Below, piece by piece: positions 14,556 through 25,693 of a stretch of DNA of 64,000 nucleotides; the first letter of the stretch is position 1; each line of letters starts with the position of its first letter. The notes below the pieces were generated by a model. The model saw nothing but the letters and a program-made list of their open reading frames with translations. It was not told the origin of the DNA and ran no database searches. Source of the stretch: Hypoxylon rubiginosum (taxonomy: Eukaryota > Ascomycota > Sordariomycetes > Xylariales > Hypoxylaceae); assembly GCA_902806565.1 (NCBI GenBank), contig CADCXA010000047.1, forward strand, positions 1 through 64,000, given 5' to 3'. The translations under genes and the position numbers were made by a program.

Positions 14556-16540
14556 AAAAAGTAAAATATTTTTATATTTATAATGATTTTAATATTAAGT
14601 TTCTTTAATTTATAATTAATTTAACATATAATTTTATAGTTATTTATAAATAAATAAGTTTTATTTATAAGTTTTTTAAATATTTAAATATTTATTTAAA
14701 TACGTTATAACTTTTTTTTTTTTTTATTTATTTTTTTTTAATTCTTTTAAAATTACTATTAAATCTTTTAAAAAATTTTATCTTAAAAACTATATTAATT
14801 TCTATGTAATTTTTATTAAATTACTTGTTAAAAGTTTTAAAATTAATAATAAATTAAAATAATTTTTATTATTTAACTTTATTTAAATTACTTTTTAAAG
14901 TTTAAAATAAATATTAATAAATGGTTTTTTATAGTTATTTTTTATTTTATAATTTAATTTAACATTTATAAAAAAGTTTTTATATTATAATAAGGTATTT
15001 TTAAAAAAGTATTTATTAATATTATTATTAGTAATTATTATTTTAATATTAATAAAAATATTAATATTAATAATAAAATTATATTATTTAATAATATTTA
15101 AATTAAAATAATAATAATTTTTAATTAAGCGTTTTAATATATTATTTATTTTATATTAAAAATGGATTTTATAATAATTTTAAAATAAAATATAATTTTT
15201 AATTATTTTTTATATAATTAATATATATATTATAAAAAAAGTAATTTTAAAAATAAAATTATATAATATTTAAAACTTTTAATTTTTTAATTATATAAAT
15301 AAAATCTAAAAATATATTAATATTTAATTATATTTTTTTTATATTTAAATATAAATATATTTTTTAATATAATAAGTAAAAAATTTATAATTATATTTAC
15401 CACTTTTTAATTTAAATATTATTTATATTATAATTATAATAAATATAATTATTAAATTTTATAATAAACTTATTTATATTAATATATATAACTTATATAA
15501 AAATCTAATAAATAACAGAAAATAAAAGTATTTTTTTACTTTTATTTATTTAAATTATATAAAATATATAACTTAAAATATATATTATATAAAAATATTA
15601 AATTAAAATAAAAATTATTATATTTTTAAATTAATTAATATAATATTAAATTAAATATTTTAAAAATATATTTATTTTTATATATATATAAATTTTCTAT
15701 TAAAAAAACTTATTATAATTATTAATATATTAAATTTAATTTAATTTATTATAAATAAATTCGGTTTTTTTTTTTTATAAATGTTATTAATAACAAATAA
15801 TTATACTAAAAAAAAATTTTTTATAGATTTTTATCACCGTTTTTTTATTATATGTTAATATATAAAAAAAGTTTATATAATAATAATAATTTTTAAATAA
15901 ACTAAGGAAAAAAATTTTTATTTTTATTTATTAAATTATTATAAATATATTATTAGTTAAACTTATTAAAGCGTTTAAATTTAAAGAATTTTTTTATTAT
16001 AATATTTTATAAGGAATTTATTTATTATTATTTATTAGTAAATATTTATTAATAATATTTAAAATTATATTTTAACCGTGTTTTTTAAAATTGTTTTTAA
16101 GTTATATTAAACTTTTTTTAATATAATATTATTAATAACTTAAAATTAAAAATATAAAATTTAAAATATAAAGTTAAGATTTATTTTTTTATTTTTAATA
16201 ATATTTTAAAATATTATATATAAACTTATTTTTAAAGCTTTTATTATTTAAATATATAAATAAAAGTTTTTTTAATAAATTTTTAATAAAATTTTATTTT
16301 AAATTTAATTAGAATATTATTATTAGTAAGGTTTATAAAAAACTAAATAATAATATTATTTTTAAAAAACTTAAAATTAATAAACTTTTTTTTTATAATA
16401 ATTAAAATTTTATTTAATAATAATTAAAAATATTAAAAAAGTTCTAAATAAAAAATTATAACTAATAATAATAATAAATATTAATTTATATAATAATTTT
16501 ATTTTTTTATTTATAAAGTATTTTTTTAATATAGTATATA

Positions 16541-17572
16541 TGTGGCTGTGCGACGCTTTTCCTTTTATGGTATTTTTTAAATTTAATTTTTCGATTTTGG
16601 CTAAGATGTACAAACGGTCAACCGCAGCCTATCTGCGCATTGGGCGCGAACCGGACCAGTCGAGCAGAAAAGGCGTCAGAAAAACCGACTCAGCTACTAG
16701 CAGATGTTATTATTTCAACAGCATAGTTTACCATAGTGAAAAGTAGTATAAAACTCGGAAAAACTATTACTGTCAATTATTGGTCCTGAAGTTTATTTCG
16801 AGATTTTTCTAGATTATTCTCCATTGAGAACTGGGTGAGATTTTGCAAGTGCAAATATTAATGGTGTTAGTGAGCCGAGTCTTTTTTTCCGACGCCTTTT
16901 CTGCTCGAGTTCGGTGACTGAAAACTGTCTACCAAAAGGGTTATAATATCTTTGACAACGAACTCGCCAACATCACCGTGCTCTCGGCGACGTGTATAAA
17001 CTGTACAAGTATCAGGTACCGGTTCGCCTCCATTCGGTCTACTGGTCTTCGACGTACATATGTTTACAGCACGTAGGTAGCAGCCCCGTTGCCGATTCGA
17101 TAAGAAGCTGCGCCTCGTTTTCTGCCATCTGCCACTCAATCAATATGGGTAAGCCTTTGCACTCAGCCTAGGGTGGTCTCACAAGTACAACTCATCTTGG
17201 AGGGGATGAAAAGTGCACATTTCTAGGTGGCTTAGGCCGTATTGGGCCTCTATGTTCCGCCGCATTAGGCACCTTTCACCCTACGATACGATCATGCGGA
17301 TAACAATTACTTGCGCCGGCCACGCCCCCGCCCCCCGAACCGTCACGAAGTTCATAGCCTCAACCCTAAATTGACCAAGGCTTAGGGGGTTCATAAGGGC
17401 CCTTGCAGATATTTCCTAAATTCCAAAGGGCAATTAGACAAGCTTGCTTTGGGTTACATTAGAACATGGTACCATGTACTAAAAGCACATTTCGTCGGAA
17501 TTTTCTGGTTTAGTGTACAATACGTCTTGCCGCCTCCCTTCCCAAGTCCTAGTCTACAGCAGTGGACTTTCA
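16541..17572. other. Transition zone at the isochore edge
   Basis: Composition switches from almost pure AT to ordinary GC within a few tens of bases near 16,540. The zone holds the inverted-repeat element described separately. Short open frames at 16,540-16,746 (+) and 16,867-17,139 (-) both read through the repeat arms, ending in the same SSRKGV-x-K-x-DSA string, and are therefore probably incidental. The stretch 17,150-17,570 shows nothing I can name; it is probably the 3' flank of the CorA-like gene. Confidence 0.5.
16660..16909. mobile_element. MITE-like element with about 37-bp terminal inverted repeats
   Basis: The left arm (16,660-16,696) begins TCGAGCAGAAAAGGCGTC and the right arm (16,873-16,909) is its reverse complement with about four mismatches over 37 bp. 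The arms enclose about 175 bp of non-coding, moderately AT-rich sequence, giving a 250-bp element with no transposase. The superfamily cannot be named because no clean target-site duplication is visible. A hairpin left by an unrelated inverted duplication is the alternative. Confidence 0.6.
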
Positions 17573-19482
17573 TCAATTCCTCTCAAGTGACTTATTATGA
17601 AAGGGTAAGAGGGTGATCGATGAAGAAAAGGTCTCCTTCAACTTCACCGACGTCGTCCGTCGCTTCAGACCGAACTCGTTCTCTCTTCGCCGTGCGAGCA
17701 TGCATCGTCGCGCCGACCAAGCAACCCCGCAGGTAAGAGCGGTAAGGGGTAAGGTAACCTGCAGCCATCTAGCCATAGCTGCTGACGAGTAACTTCCCTC
17801 CGGGTTGTCTGGGTCTTGGTATTTGATAACGTCCGTACTGAAGAAAGTCTACGGGTTTGTTAGCGAGTGCTGTAATATTGGAGGCGATCAATCGCTTACC
17901 GAAACGAAGGTAGCTGGTAGGTATATGAGCGTCATAACCGTTATTATGAGCATGAAAACCTGCTCCTGTTCCATATTGCGGCTCAATCGCTCAGACCGGC
18001 TGGCCGATTGGCTCTGTAGATGTTGAATCACCTGGGCAAGTGTCTTTAGTTTATATCCAAGAAGAAGGCGGCTAGATTGACATTGTGGTAGACTTACGAG
18101 TTGTCTACGGTCCGAGATAGTTCTAACGAGAAATTCGGCGCGTTTAATCTGCATCCTGTGATCGGAAACGATATTCCCGACTTGAGCGGCGAAGGTCGCC
18201 ACGTCCGAGGAGCATTTCTTCCTCAATGGAAAGTTCCTGTCTTGTGCCAGTCGGCGATAGAACATCGCCAGAGCCGACATTATATCTACGTTACCCTCAA
18301 GAGCCGTGATCGCCTGCCTGGTTCTTTCTTCCCATATCTGCAGGTCTTGGATATCCTGTGCTGTATACGTCTTGTGGGCATAGCCCGTCCCGGACGGCCC
18401 AAGGACTGACATGATGTGCTTGATCGAGTTAATAACTAGGGATTCGACTGCAGAGGTCATATCGAAACTTACCTGCTTATCGACTACCCTTTCAAGCCAT
18501 TTAATATGCCATCTCCAGTCTTCCGTAGCCCAGTAACAGTACATAAGATGGGCTGATAAACTCGAGCGAAAGCAGTCTTCGGTAGTTGCAAAGGACTTGT
18601 CTTGAGGTCGGGCATTCTTGTCAGTTAGAGCCTTAAAGCGTTGTTGGATTTCGAGGTTTCCCTTGACAGTAATCCACAGGATGTTTCCGTTGAGAACGTC
18701 AAACTGATGATGAAATACGGCCTGACGGATTGACCATACGTTCTCCATGATATCGTGTTTATTCTCTTCTATGAGCGTCACGCCTCTAAGGTTATAACAT
18801 ATTTGATAATGCTGTCCACTCCTTTCTAGGCCCGGCTGGACCAAATCGCTCGGTGGACTGGATAAGACAACTTGCTCGCGAAAGCCACTGAATTGCAGAT
18901 CGGCTGGTTCACTCTGCTGACCAAAGACATATAGGAAATCCAAGAAAGCCGGCATAACTTGATGAAATGTCAGAATGTCTCCAAGCATGGCCCTTGTCAG
19001 TTTTAACTTTGATCTCGAGTGCATGCCATAGAGGCAGCTTTCAGTCCAGTCAGTTCAGTATCTGAAGTTTCACGGGCTTATGTTTACTCACATGAAGCGA
19101 CATTTCGGATCCTTTTTCGTTCCAGTAACGGCTGGAAGAGAGCTCGAAGCAGAAGCCTGTATGCGAATACCCAGCCATTGGTGCAATGTCTCCAGAGATT
19201 GGATGTTAGATTTATCGACGGCTTTATGAATAATTAATTAACGCCTACTTGATATGCAGTATTCTTCCCCTTACCAGATGCAGCATCTAAATCTCGGATA
19301 GGGATTTCCCATTCGGTACTGAGGTTTTCAAACAAGTCGTACTCTCTTTCGTTTAGGAGGGCTGTAGCTTTCGCTAGAGAATTTGGATATGTATCGATTG
19401 TCTTCAGGATTGTATTTTCAGGATACGAAACTGAGTGCAGTACGGCGTGCTGAAAGTTATAGGGGAAGTCGATATAAGACAT
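17573..19482 (-). CDS. CorA-like Mg2+ transporter domain protein
   Basis: The model has four exons (19,482-19,275; 19,221-19,092; 19,037-17,900; 17,848-17,573) joined by introns of 53, 54 and 51 nt and encodes 583 residues. The N-terminal part resembles the fungal CorA-like cytosolic domain (DPKCRF, HSRSKLKLTRAML, FLDFLYVFGQQ). The C-terminus has two hydrophobic segments, one around LIITVMTLIYLPATFVS and one around WLQVTLPLTALTCGVAW, separated by TFFSTDVIKYQ. The classical CorA GMN pore motif is absent, as in many fungal relatives, so metal transport is an inference. A short basic tail follows the second segment. The start is the first ATG of an exon that splices in frame. It is the first gene inward from the RIP-mutated block and appears intact. 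Confidence 0.85.
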
Positions 19483-19860
19483 CGTAGTTGGGCCAAGTGG
19501 TGTGAGCTTCTAATTCTTAGGATTATGACTGCAGAGGCATTAAACAATACAGGGGACCATCACATTAATTATAGGGGGGCTTCAGAAAGCCTTGGGGGCA
19601 TTGTTTTGTTTATATGCCCTGCAGTACGCTGTAATCCAATAGTATGTCTTGTGATTTGGCAGACTTGGGCCGAATTCACCGAGGCCAATAGAAAACAAGT
19701 AGACTTAATGAACCAGAGCCCAAACGCCCATCGCGAAGAAATCTCCTAGCTCTAGGCTTTCAAATAAGCCGCACTTGCAGTTACAGCCCCTGAACCCCAA
19801 CTCCAAACCCCCCCCCCCCCCCCCTACCTCCCCCCATATTTGTTACCACATTCTGATTAT
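19483..19860. other. Intergenic, poly-C tract
   Basis: This is the 5' flank of the CorA-like gene. It contains a run of 17 C residues at 19,808-19,824 followed by a second C-rich stretch, just 3' of the small gene that ends at 19,861. No gene is seen. Confidence 0.6.
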
Positions 19861-20419
19861 TTACGGCTCTGGAGTTACGACGTCCCGCTGACCCCGCTGT
19901 TTCGCAGCGCTCTTATCCCTGAGCTCAGCAAGAGCCGCACGATCCGCCTGCGACCGTTGTCAGTAACATGTAGTACTGATACTTGATACTAGGTATAACA
20001 AATCATAAACTAAACTGACCTTGGTCAACGGTTCCGGCGTCTCAAAGACCCAATTGTCGTTTCTCTGGAGAAGAGAGGTTAGACGGGATATGTCGGGACC
20101 AATAGCCATACGCCTAGACACTTACTTTTACTTCCTTAAAGTCCTCGTCTGGCCACTTTTGGTGCAAGTAATATCGAAGGGCCTCCCAGGTCAAGCCAGC
20201 ATAGACAGGGTAGCTCTCTTGGGTTCTCTTAGGCAACGCATCTTTTCTCTCCTTCTGGGCTATGGTATTGAACGACTGAGCACGTCTGCTCCAGGCGGTA
20301 CTGTGGGCAGAGTTGTTTGTGTTTTGGCGTCTGAATGATAAGGCTCTCCGTCCGAACCTCCAACCTGGGCCGGGCGCATTTTCGCAGGTGCTGGATGACA
20401 TCGTGTGTAACGTGACCAT
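19861..20419 (-). CDS. Small conserved-looking protein of unknown function
   Basis: The model has three exons (20,419-20,126; 20,064-20,020; 19,947-19,861), with introns of 61 and 72 nt, and encodes 141 residues. I do not recognise the family. The N-terminal 60 residues are rich in Arg, Ser, Ala and Asn with few acids, like a mitochondrial presequence. A compact segment follows (YPVYAGLTWEALRYYL, KWPDEDF), then NWVFETPEPLTK, then a charged helix (ADRAALAELRDKSAAKQR). In-frame joining of a 45-nt exon between two good splice pairs, giving a continuous sensible peptide, argues that this is a real gene. Mitochondrial location is only an inference. Confidence 0.6.
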
Positions 20420-21455
20420 GAACGAACAGCCTTGACAGCAGTAATTTTGTGACAGGCGGAGGGCTGTGAATTTATCATTTTGCGACTCAGCCTACACGGC
20501 CATGCCTAGGTACCAATGTATGACGCTGCCTTACTTTCTGCCTTCTCACTCTACTCTGCCGCCCGCCTTCTGAAGGTAGGGGTGTATCTCCCTTCGACAC
20601 AGTGCTTATCTTCTCAGGACACCGACACGCGACATATCGTTGCCTACCTCCTAAAATCTCGGTGTAGATTTCCTTAGAATACAATGCATAAGTGTACATA
20701 CCTCTAGTGCCTCATAAGATGCTAGTGATAACGGGTCGTAGATGATGACACTCTTCTTCACCGTGAGGCTCTAGAGGCATATTATGAGAAGACCTTTACC
20801 AGAAGATACAGCACCTACCCAGATCGTCCCATATCCCTTCCCCCGAAGGCCAACGAGCCACCTACTACAGGCTACAGCAAAAGCCACACCGGCCTCGGCG
20901 TCTAAGCGTGAGTCACGGCGGCTCGGGAAATCCTAAGCTATCGGTACCTATCACAATTGCGAGCCTCGAATCGAATCGGACGGTCGCTTTCATATATCCT
21001 AGCGCCTGGGTTTATCTGATCGATCAGATTATTATATTCCCAGTCGTCGCGGGGTGCGGCTAACCGTTTGCGTTACCACGCAGCTCCAGCTCCTGCAATG
21101 GGCCTCGAGACGATGGCACAATGACTTCGTCACCAATGCCACTCTCCCAATAAAAAGAGTCGCAGACCTTTGCGAAACATTGCTGCCTAGGCCGCGCAAG
21201 TAGCCATATAAGTAGAAACTTGGGTGCGGATATAAAACTAGTTTAACTCCTTAAATCCATCATGACGTTTGTCGTTGGTCTTTATTAGATTCCCGAGTTC
21301 CGAAGAGAATTAATGATAAAAAGACCGTTTGGCTTGAATTTTTAAAGTGATTACCTACATAGATAGTTACCAGCAGAACGTCAACCTTAGTACTATTATC
21401 TTGTTGAACAGCTTTACGTGTACCCAAGTATTCCGTCGTAGCACGATATTCCGTC
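20420..21455. other. Intergenic, no feature recognised
   Basis: Short open frames here have no family resemblance. A TATA-like TATAAAAC lies near 21,231, about 220 bp before the aldo/keto reductase ATG, and may belong to its promoter. Confidence 0.4.
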
Positions 21456-22701
21456 ATGGCCCATCCCGTAACAAACACCATCGCCGGGAAGACGGTAGGA
21501 CCTGTGGGTTATGGATTAATGGGTGAGGCTAAATATTCCTTAAAATCCTGAGGCTGATGCTCAAATACACCTATATACCTACCTCCTACCGGTTACCCAA
21601 TAACGCCACGCTGACACGACTTTAGGTCTCACCCGCCCATGGGCGCCAACAGAGTATCCCGAAGCAGCAAAGATCATGAAGACCGCGCTAGACCAGGGCG
21701 CCAACTTCTGGAATGGAGTAAGCCTTAAGCCTTAAGCCTCTCTATTGGCTAGAACTCTACCTACATCTGCATCACGTTGTGCAATACTTACCAAGCGCCA
21801 GGGCATGTTCTATGGTCCGCCTCACGCGAACTCCCTCCACTTACTCAAGTACTACTTCGAGAACAACCCCGAGGATGCCAAGAAGATCGTTCTCAGCATC
21901 AAGGGCGCCTATGACGTCAAGACATTTACGCCGACCGGAAGCCCAGAGGCTATCCGTGCCGCCGTCGAGGAGGCGGTCCGGGTGCTAGACGGCACCGTCA
22001 AGATCGACGTCTTCCAGTGCGCCCGGGTGGACACCACCGTTCCCATCGAGACCACGGTAAAAGCCCTAGCAGAGCTGGTGAAAGAGGGCAAGATCGGGGG
22101 CATTGGCCTAAGCGAGGCCAATGCCAACACGATTCGGCGCGCCCACGCCGTGCACCCCATCGCCGCGGTCGAGATCGAGCTCAGCCTCTTTACCCCTGAC
22201 CCGCTTACCAACGGCGTGGTGGATACATGCCACGAGCGTAAGTCTCTCTAAGCTTCTTCTTCTTCTCGTGGAAAGCAGCGTAACTTACCACCACCTATCG
22301 TTTACAAAGTCGGCATCGCCGTCATAGCCTACAGCCCCGTGAGCCGCGGCTGGCTCACCGGGGAGTACCGCTCGAACGACGACATCCCCGCGGACGACAT
22401 GCGCCGGCGGCTGCCGCGGTTCGGCGCCGACGTCTTCGACCAGAACTTCAAGCTGGTCGCGGCCGTCGAGGCCGTCGCGAGGCGCAAGGGGGCCACCGTC
22501 GCGCAGGTGGCCATCGCGTGGGTCCGCCGCCAGGGGGCGATCCCGATCCCGGGGACGACCAGGGCAGAACGGGTCGTGGAGAACTGTACGGACGTGCCGC
22601 TCGGCGAGGACGACCTGGCTGAGCTCCAGAGGATCATGGATACTTTTCCCGTCGCGGGAGAGCGCTACGGCGGGAAGTTCGAGGCGCAGCTGAACCAGTA
22701 G
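21456..22701 (+). CDS. Aldo/keto reductase, pyridoxal reductase-like (AKR8 type)
   Basis: Four exons (21,456-21,522; 21,626-21,717; 21,802-22,237; 22,310-22,701) with introns of 103, 84 and 72 nt encode 328 residues, the normal length for a single-domain AKR barrel. The order of conserved pieces fits the fungal pyridoxal reductase group: GKTVGPVGYGLMGLTRPWAP, GANFWNGGMFYGPPHANS, KKIVLSIKGAYD, KIDVFQCARVD, GKIGGIGLSEA, AVEIELSLFTPD, IAVIAYSPVSRGWLTGEYR and IPIPGTT. The catalytic Tyr (FYG) and Lys (SIKG) are present. The usual AKR Asp position reads Asn (FWNG) and the His position is replaced, as is typical for AKR8. Predicted activity is NADPH-dependent reduction of pyridoxal or a related aldehyde in the cytosol. 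The start ATG is set by the in-frame first exon. Confidence 0.88.
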
Positions 22702-24111
22702 GAGACGCGCTGCGTGCTGCAGAGAAGCAGAGCTGTTTTCCCGGCCCCCGTTGTGTAAATAATGGATGCGAACAGACGGGAAATTTGGCGATTGCTTAAC
22801 AGCTGCAGTGTTGGTGGACGCCACTTAGGTCGCACAGCAACTGGGCTTTAGGGCCGGACCCCCTATCATGTGGTGTAATGATGGCCTATATTTGTCACCC
22901 CCCTGTACACTGCTGTAATAGTAAAACAACTCTCCTCCAACGCGTATATATTCGCCGGCTATCCATCAAACCGCGTACTAGGCTTAATGACACTGTAAAT
23001 GCATTTCCAGTAATTTTCTCGTACCTTAGGTAACTTCAAGGTTACGGACGCGGACTACAATTGTCCCCCGAGACCCCGAGAACATCGGCATTCGTATCTA
23101 GGATTGAGAGCACCCTCCGAAGTCGTATCCGAATTCCGCTTGTAGGTATAGTAGCCCGGATGCCGTATGGCACTACTTTCGCCACATAATTCCAACTATT
23201 GGTATGTTACAGCCAACGTTGACCGACGTCTCCTGTCGTGCCAAGCTTTAACAGCGAGTAGGCATTATCACAACCGTCGTAGAAGACGAGCCACTCCAAC
23301 GGATGGTACTCACATCATCACCAACTTTAGTGCGGGTTGTGAGAATAGCTCTGGTAGTATCTGTTCCTGCGTCGCATCCCCCTCGAGGACACTGCGCGAC
23401 TGCAATTGTGAAATAATACCCTCGAGCTTAGCCGAAGGGTGGCATTGTTTACTAAGCCGGTGGCACCCTTGGCATCTGTCGCCGTCGGGACGAGCAACGC
23501 ATTTGCTCTAAGATTGGAAGCAGTTCGTGCAGGCTAGACCGAAGGGACCCGAATGACTCGGGCCCCTTTGCATGATGCCGGCGCGGAATCCGGTCCTCGA
23601 ACCCTTATCCCCTATGACGTTTATGGCGGGGTTAAGCCGGCATTAAATAAGCACGGAACCGAACGCGCGCGCCCCAGGGGTTCTCTGATAGGATACAAGA
23701 TTCGAAATTGGCCTTAACAGCGGGGTAATTATCGCGCTGGGTTGAATTCAGCTATCAACTAGATCGGTCACTAACATCTATTTGTTCCGTATAGCATACC
23801 AATACCAAGTCCTAACTAAGGGAGACCTGAGATGAAGTGGCGGCATTCTCCTTGAAGGAAGAATGGCCAACTCCAGGTCAATAACCCGCAACGGCGCGTG
23901 GGACCCATTCCTGATAAAATCGGAACGGGCATCTATCCGCTTAGGGACATGAAACCCTCCGGGTGGATTCCGGTCTTTTCAACTTCAATCATCACTACGC
24001 ATTATCACTACACGCAGGTCCGTGGTATTTTTCCGTCGTCTCCATCCTGTACATCTCCACACATTACTTCCCTCTTTTTACTGTAATTATTATTTTTTGA
24101 CTGTCGCAGCT
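22702..24111. other. Intergenic between AKR and MDR genes
   Basis: About 1.4 kb has no recognisable gene; a 114-codon open frame at 23,167-23,511 (+) has no family features. The last 80 bp before 24,112 are pyrimidine-rich, typical of a fungal core promoter for the MDR gene. Confidence 0.5.
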
Positions 24112-25260
24112 ATGCCTCCAAGAAACCAAGCCGCGTGGATTCCAGCCGCTAAGACCAAGCCGTTTCAGGTTGGCGACGCGCCATACACGCCCCCCGGCCC
24201 AGGCGAGATCGTAGTCAAGAACGGCGCTGTGGCCATCAACCCCTTCGACTGGGTCGTGCAGGCGATTGGCCCTCTGCTTGCCGGTCATATTAAATACCCC
24301 TTCGTCCTAGGTACAGACGTCGCCGGTACTGTAGCCGAGGTCGGCCACGGGGTAGAGCGCTTCCGCGTCGGCGACCGGGTATTCGGGTGCGCTATCGCCC
24401 TTTTAAAGGAGTCCAACGGGGCGGCCGAAGGCGCATTTCAGCTCTACACCATCCTGCGCGAACACATGGCCACGCCAACGCCGGCCGACGTCACCGACGA
24501 GCAGGCCTGTGTTCTGGGACTGGGTTTCGGCACGGCGGCGTACGGTCTATTCCACAAGGACTACCTAGGCCTCGACCTGCCTCGCGTGCCACCGCCTCCC
24601 ACGGCCAGCACGCCAGGCGGCCGGCCCCGCGCCGTCATCGTCACGGGCGGCGCGAGCAGCGTCGGGAGCAGCGCCGTGCAGCTCGCCGCGTCCGCCGGCT
24701 ACGAGGTCCTGTCCACGTCGTCCCCCAAGAACTTCGAGTACGTCAAGAGCCTCGGCGCCGCCCACGTCTTCGACTACAACAGCAAGACGCTAGTGCAGGA
24801 CCTCCTCGGCGCCCTCGAGGGCCGCGAGCTGGCCGGCGCCTACGCGGTCGGCGGCGGCGCCGCGGAGGCCTGCGCCGCGGTCATGACGCAGCGGCGCGAC
24901 CCCGACGTCGCCACCGCGAAGCGCGTCGCCCTCGCCGGCATCCCCGTCGCCCACGAGGCCGTCCCGTCCTTCTTCGGGGCCAGGGTTATAGCCGGCGCGG
25001 TAGGTCTGATCCTCAAGCTGGCGGTGCAGGGCCTCGTGACCGGCGTCAGCGTCAAGTTCATCCAGATCGGCGACATGACCCAGACGCAGGGGGTGGTTCA
25101 AGACATCTATGCGGACTTCCTGCCGCGGGCGCTGGCGGAGCGGCAGTTCGTGCCGGCGCCGCCTCCGCTGGTGGTGGGGAAGGGGTTGGATAAGATAGAG
25201 GAGGCTATGACGATACAGATGAAGGGGGTCTCGGCTAAGAAAGTTGTCGTGTCGTTGTAA
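24112..25260 (+). CDS. Zinc-independent MDR oxidoreductase (enoyl reductase/quinone reductase-like)
   Basis: A single exon encodes 382 residues from ATG 24,112 (MPPRNQAAW). The open frame continues 30 codons upstream to another ATG at 24,022, but that extension is encoded by the pyrimidine-rich leader and the family normally begins with the short form. The GroES-like part includes PPGPGEIVVKNGAVAINPFDW and FVLGTDVAGTVAEVG. The Rossmann part carries VIVTGGASSVGSSAVQLA and SLGAAHVFDYNS. Zinc-ligand Cys residues are missing, which places it with the zinc-free MDR proteins, including the trans-acting enoyl reductases of polyketide clusters. No synthase gene is present nearby, so the substrate is unknown. 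The coding sequence is strongly GC-rich at third positions. Confidence 0.85.
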   Translation: MPPRNQAAWIPAAKTKPFQVGDAPYTPPGPGEIVVKNGAVAINPFDWVVQAIGPLLAGHIKYPFVLGTDVAGTVAEVGHGVERFRVGDRVFGCAIALLKESNGAAEGAFQLYTILREHMATPTPADVTDEQACVLGLGFGTAAYGLFHKDYLGLDLPRVPPPPTASTPGGRPRAVIVTGGASSVGSSAVQLAASAGYEVLSTSSPKNFEYVKSLGAAHVFDYNSKTLVQDLLGALEGRELAGAYAVGGGAAEACAAVMTQRRDPDVATAKRVALAGIPVAHEAVPSFFGARVIAGAVGLILKLAVQGLVTGVSVKFIQIGDMTQTQGVVQDIYADFLPRALAERQFVPAPPPLVVGKGLDKIEEAMTIQMKGVSAKKVVVSL

Positions 25261-25693
25261 ATGCATATATTGGGGCCGTAGGAGTATTATCTGTATAGGT
25301 ACCTGTTTTGCGATCATCTGCCCGCTGTGGTAGTCATATCTACCAGTGTTTCTGCTATTCCATCGACATAGCTTGTTTTCTTCAACTCTAGATAGATACC
25401 TGGGTACTTTCCTATTAATGGAACTAATATCATATCCCAGTCGCGCTGATGTCAAGCATGATGACCCTTGCAACTAGTCTAGAATCTTCATACCAGGTAG
25501 GTAGGTAAAGAATGGAATAGCAACTAGCTAGGTTAGAACCGGAATCTGATCTTTTCCATACGCAAACCCCGACGGCCTAAATCAGAAACCAAAAATTGGC
25601 CCGAAAGATACTACCTCGGAGGTTATGTTATTTACCTGCCCGCGCACCAACATAAGTACAGCCGTGGAAGAATTATAACAGTATCGCAATGCC
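25261..25693. other. Convergent intergenic region
   Basis: This is tail-to-tail spacer between the MDR gene (+) and the NACHT-ankyrin gene (-). It contains a short GGTAGGTAGGTA run near 25,496. No gene is seen. Confidence 0.5.

Larger units (their letters stand above)
1..16540. repeat. AT-rich isochore, RIP-mutated repeat relics
   Basis: This block is almost entirely A and T (many 60-base lines carry fewer than six G or C). CpA and TpG are visibly rare while many surviving C residues sit in CpT, CpC or CpG, which is the bias left by RIP of CpA to TpA. Both strands are full of stops. The longest open frame is a 60-codon one at 7,761-7,943 (-), which matches nothing I recognise. Degenerate tandem arrays and homopolymer-rich stretches (for example T-rich 2,120-2,260) are present. 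No telomere repeat is seen. It could be a transposon graveyard inside a chromosome arm, subtelomeric or pericentromeric; the sequence alone does not decide. A mitochondrial origin is unlikely because no mitochondrial gene is readable. Confidence 0.88.

Noticed and set aside
1..16540. Mitochondrial or plasmid origin of the AT-rich block
   Set aside because: It has no readable mitochondrial genes and far lower GC than usual fungal mtDNA, and it joins ordinary nuclear genes in one contig.
16867..17139. 90-codon minus-strand frame
   Set aside because: Its 3' end is formed by the inverted-repeat arm, which reads a near-identical peptide in the other arm; the rest is unrecognised.
22285..22824. 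179-codon minus-strand frame opposite the aldo/keto reductase
   Set aside because: It is the shadow of a GC-rich coding exon; Arg/Pro/Ala-rich and without conserved motifs.
24387..25193. 268-codon second frame inside the MDR gene
   Set aside because: Arg/Pro-rich shadow frame created by high third-position GC of the real MDR frame.
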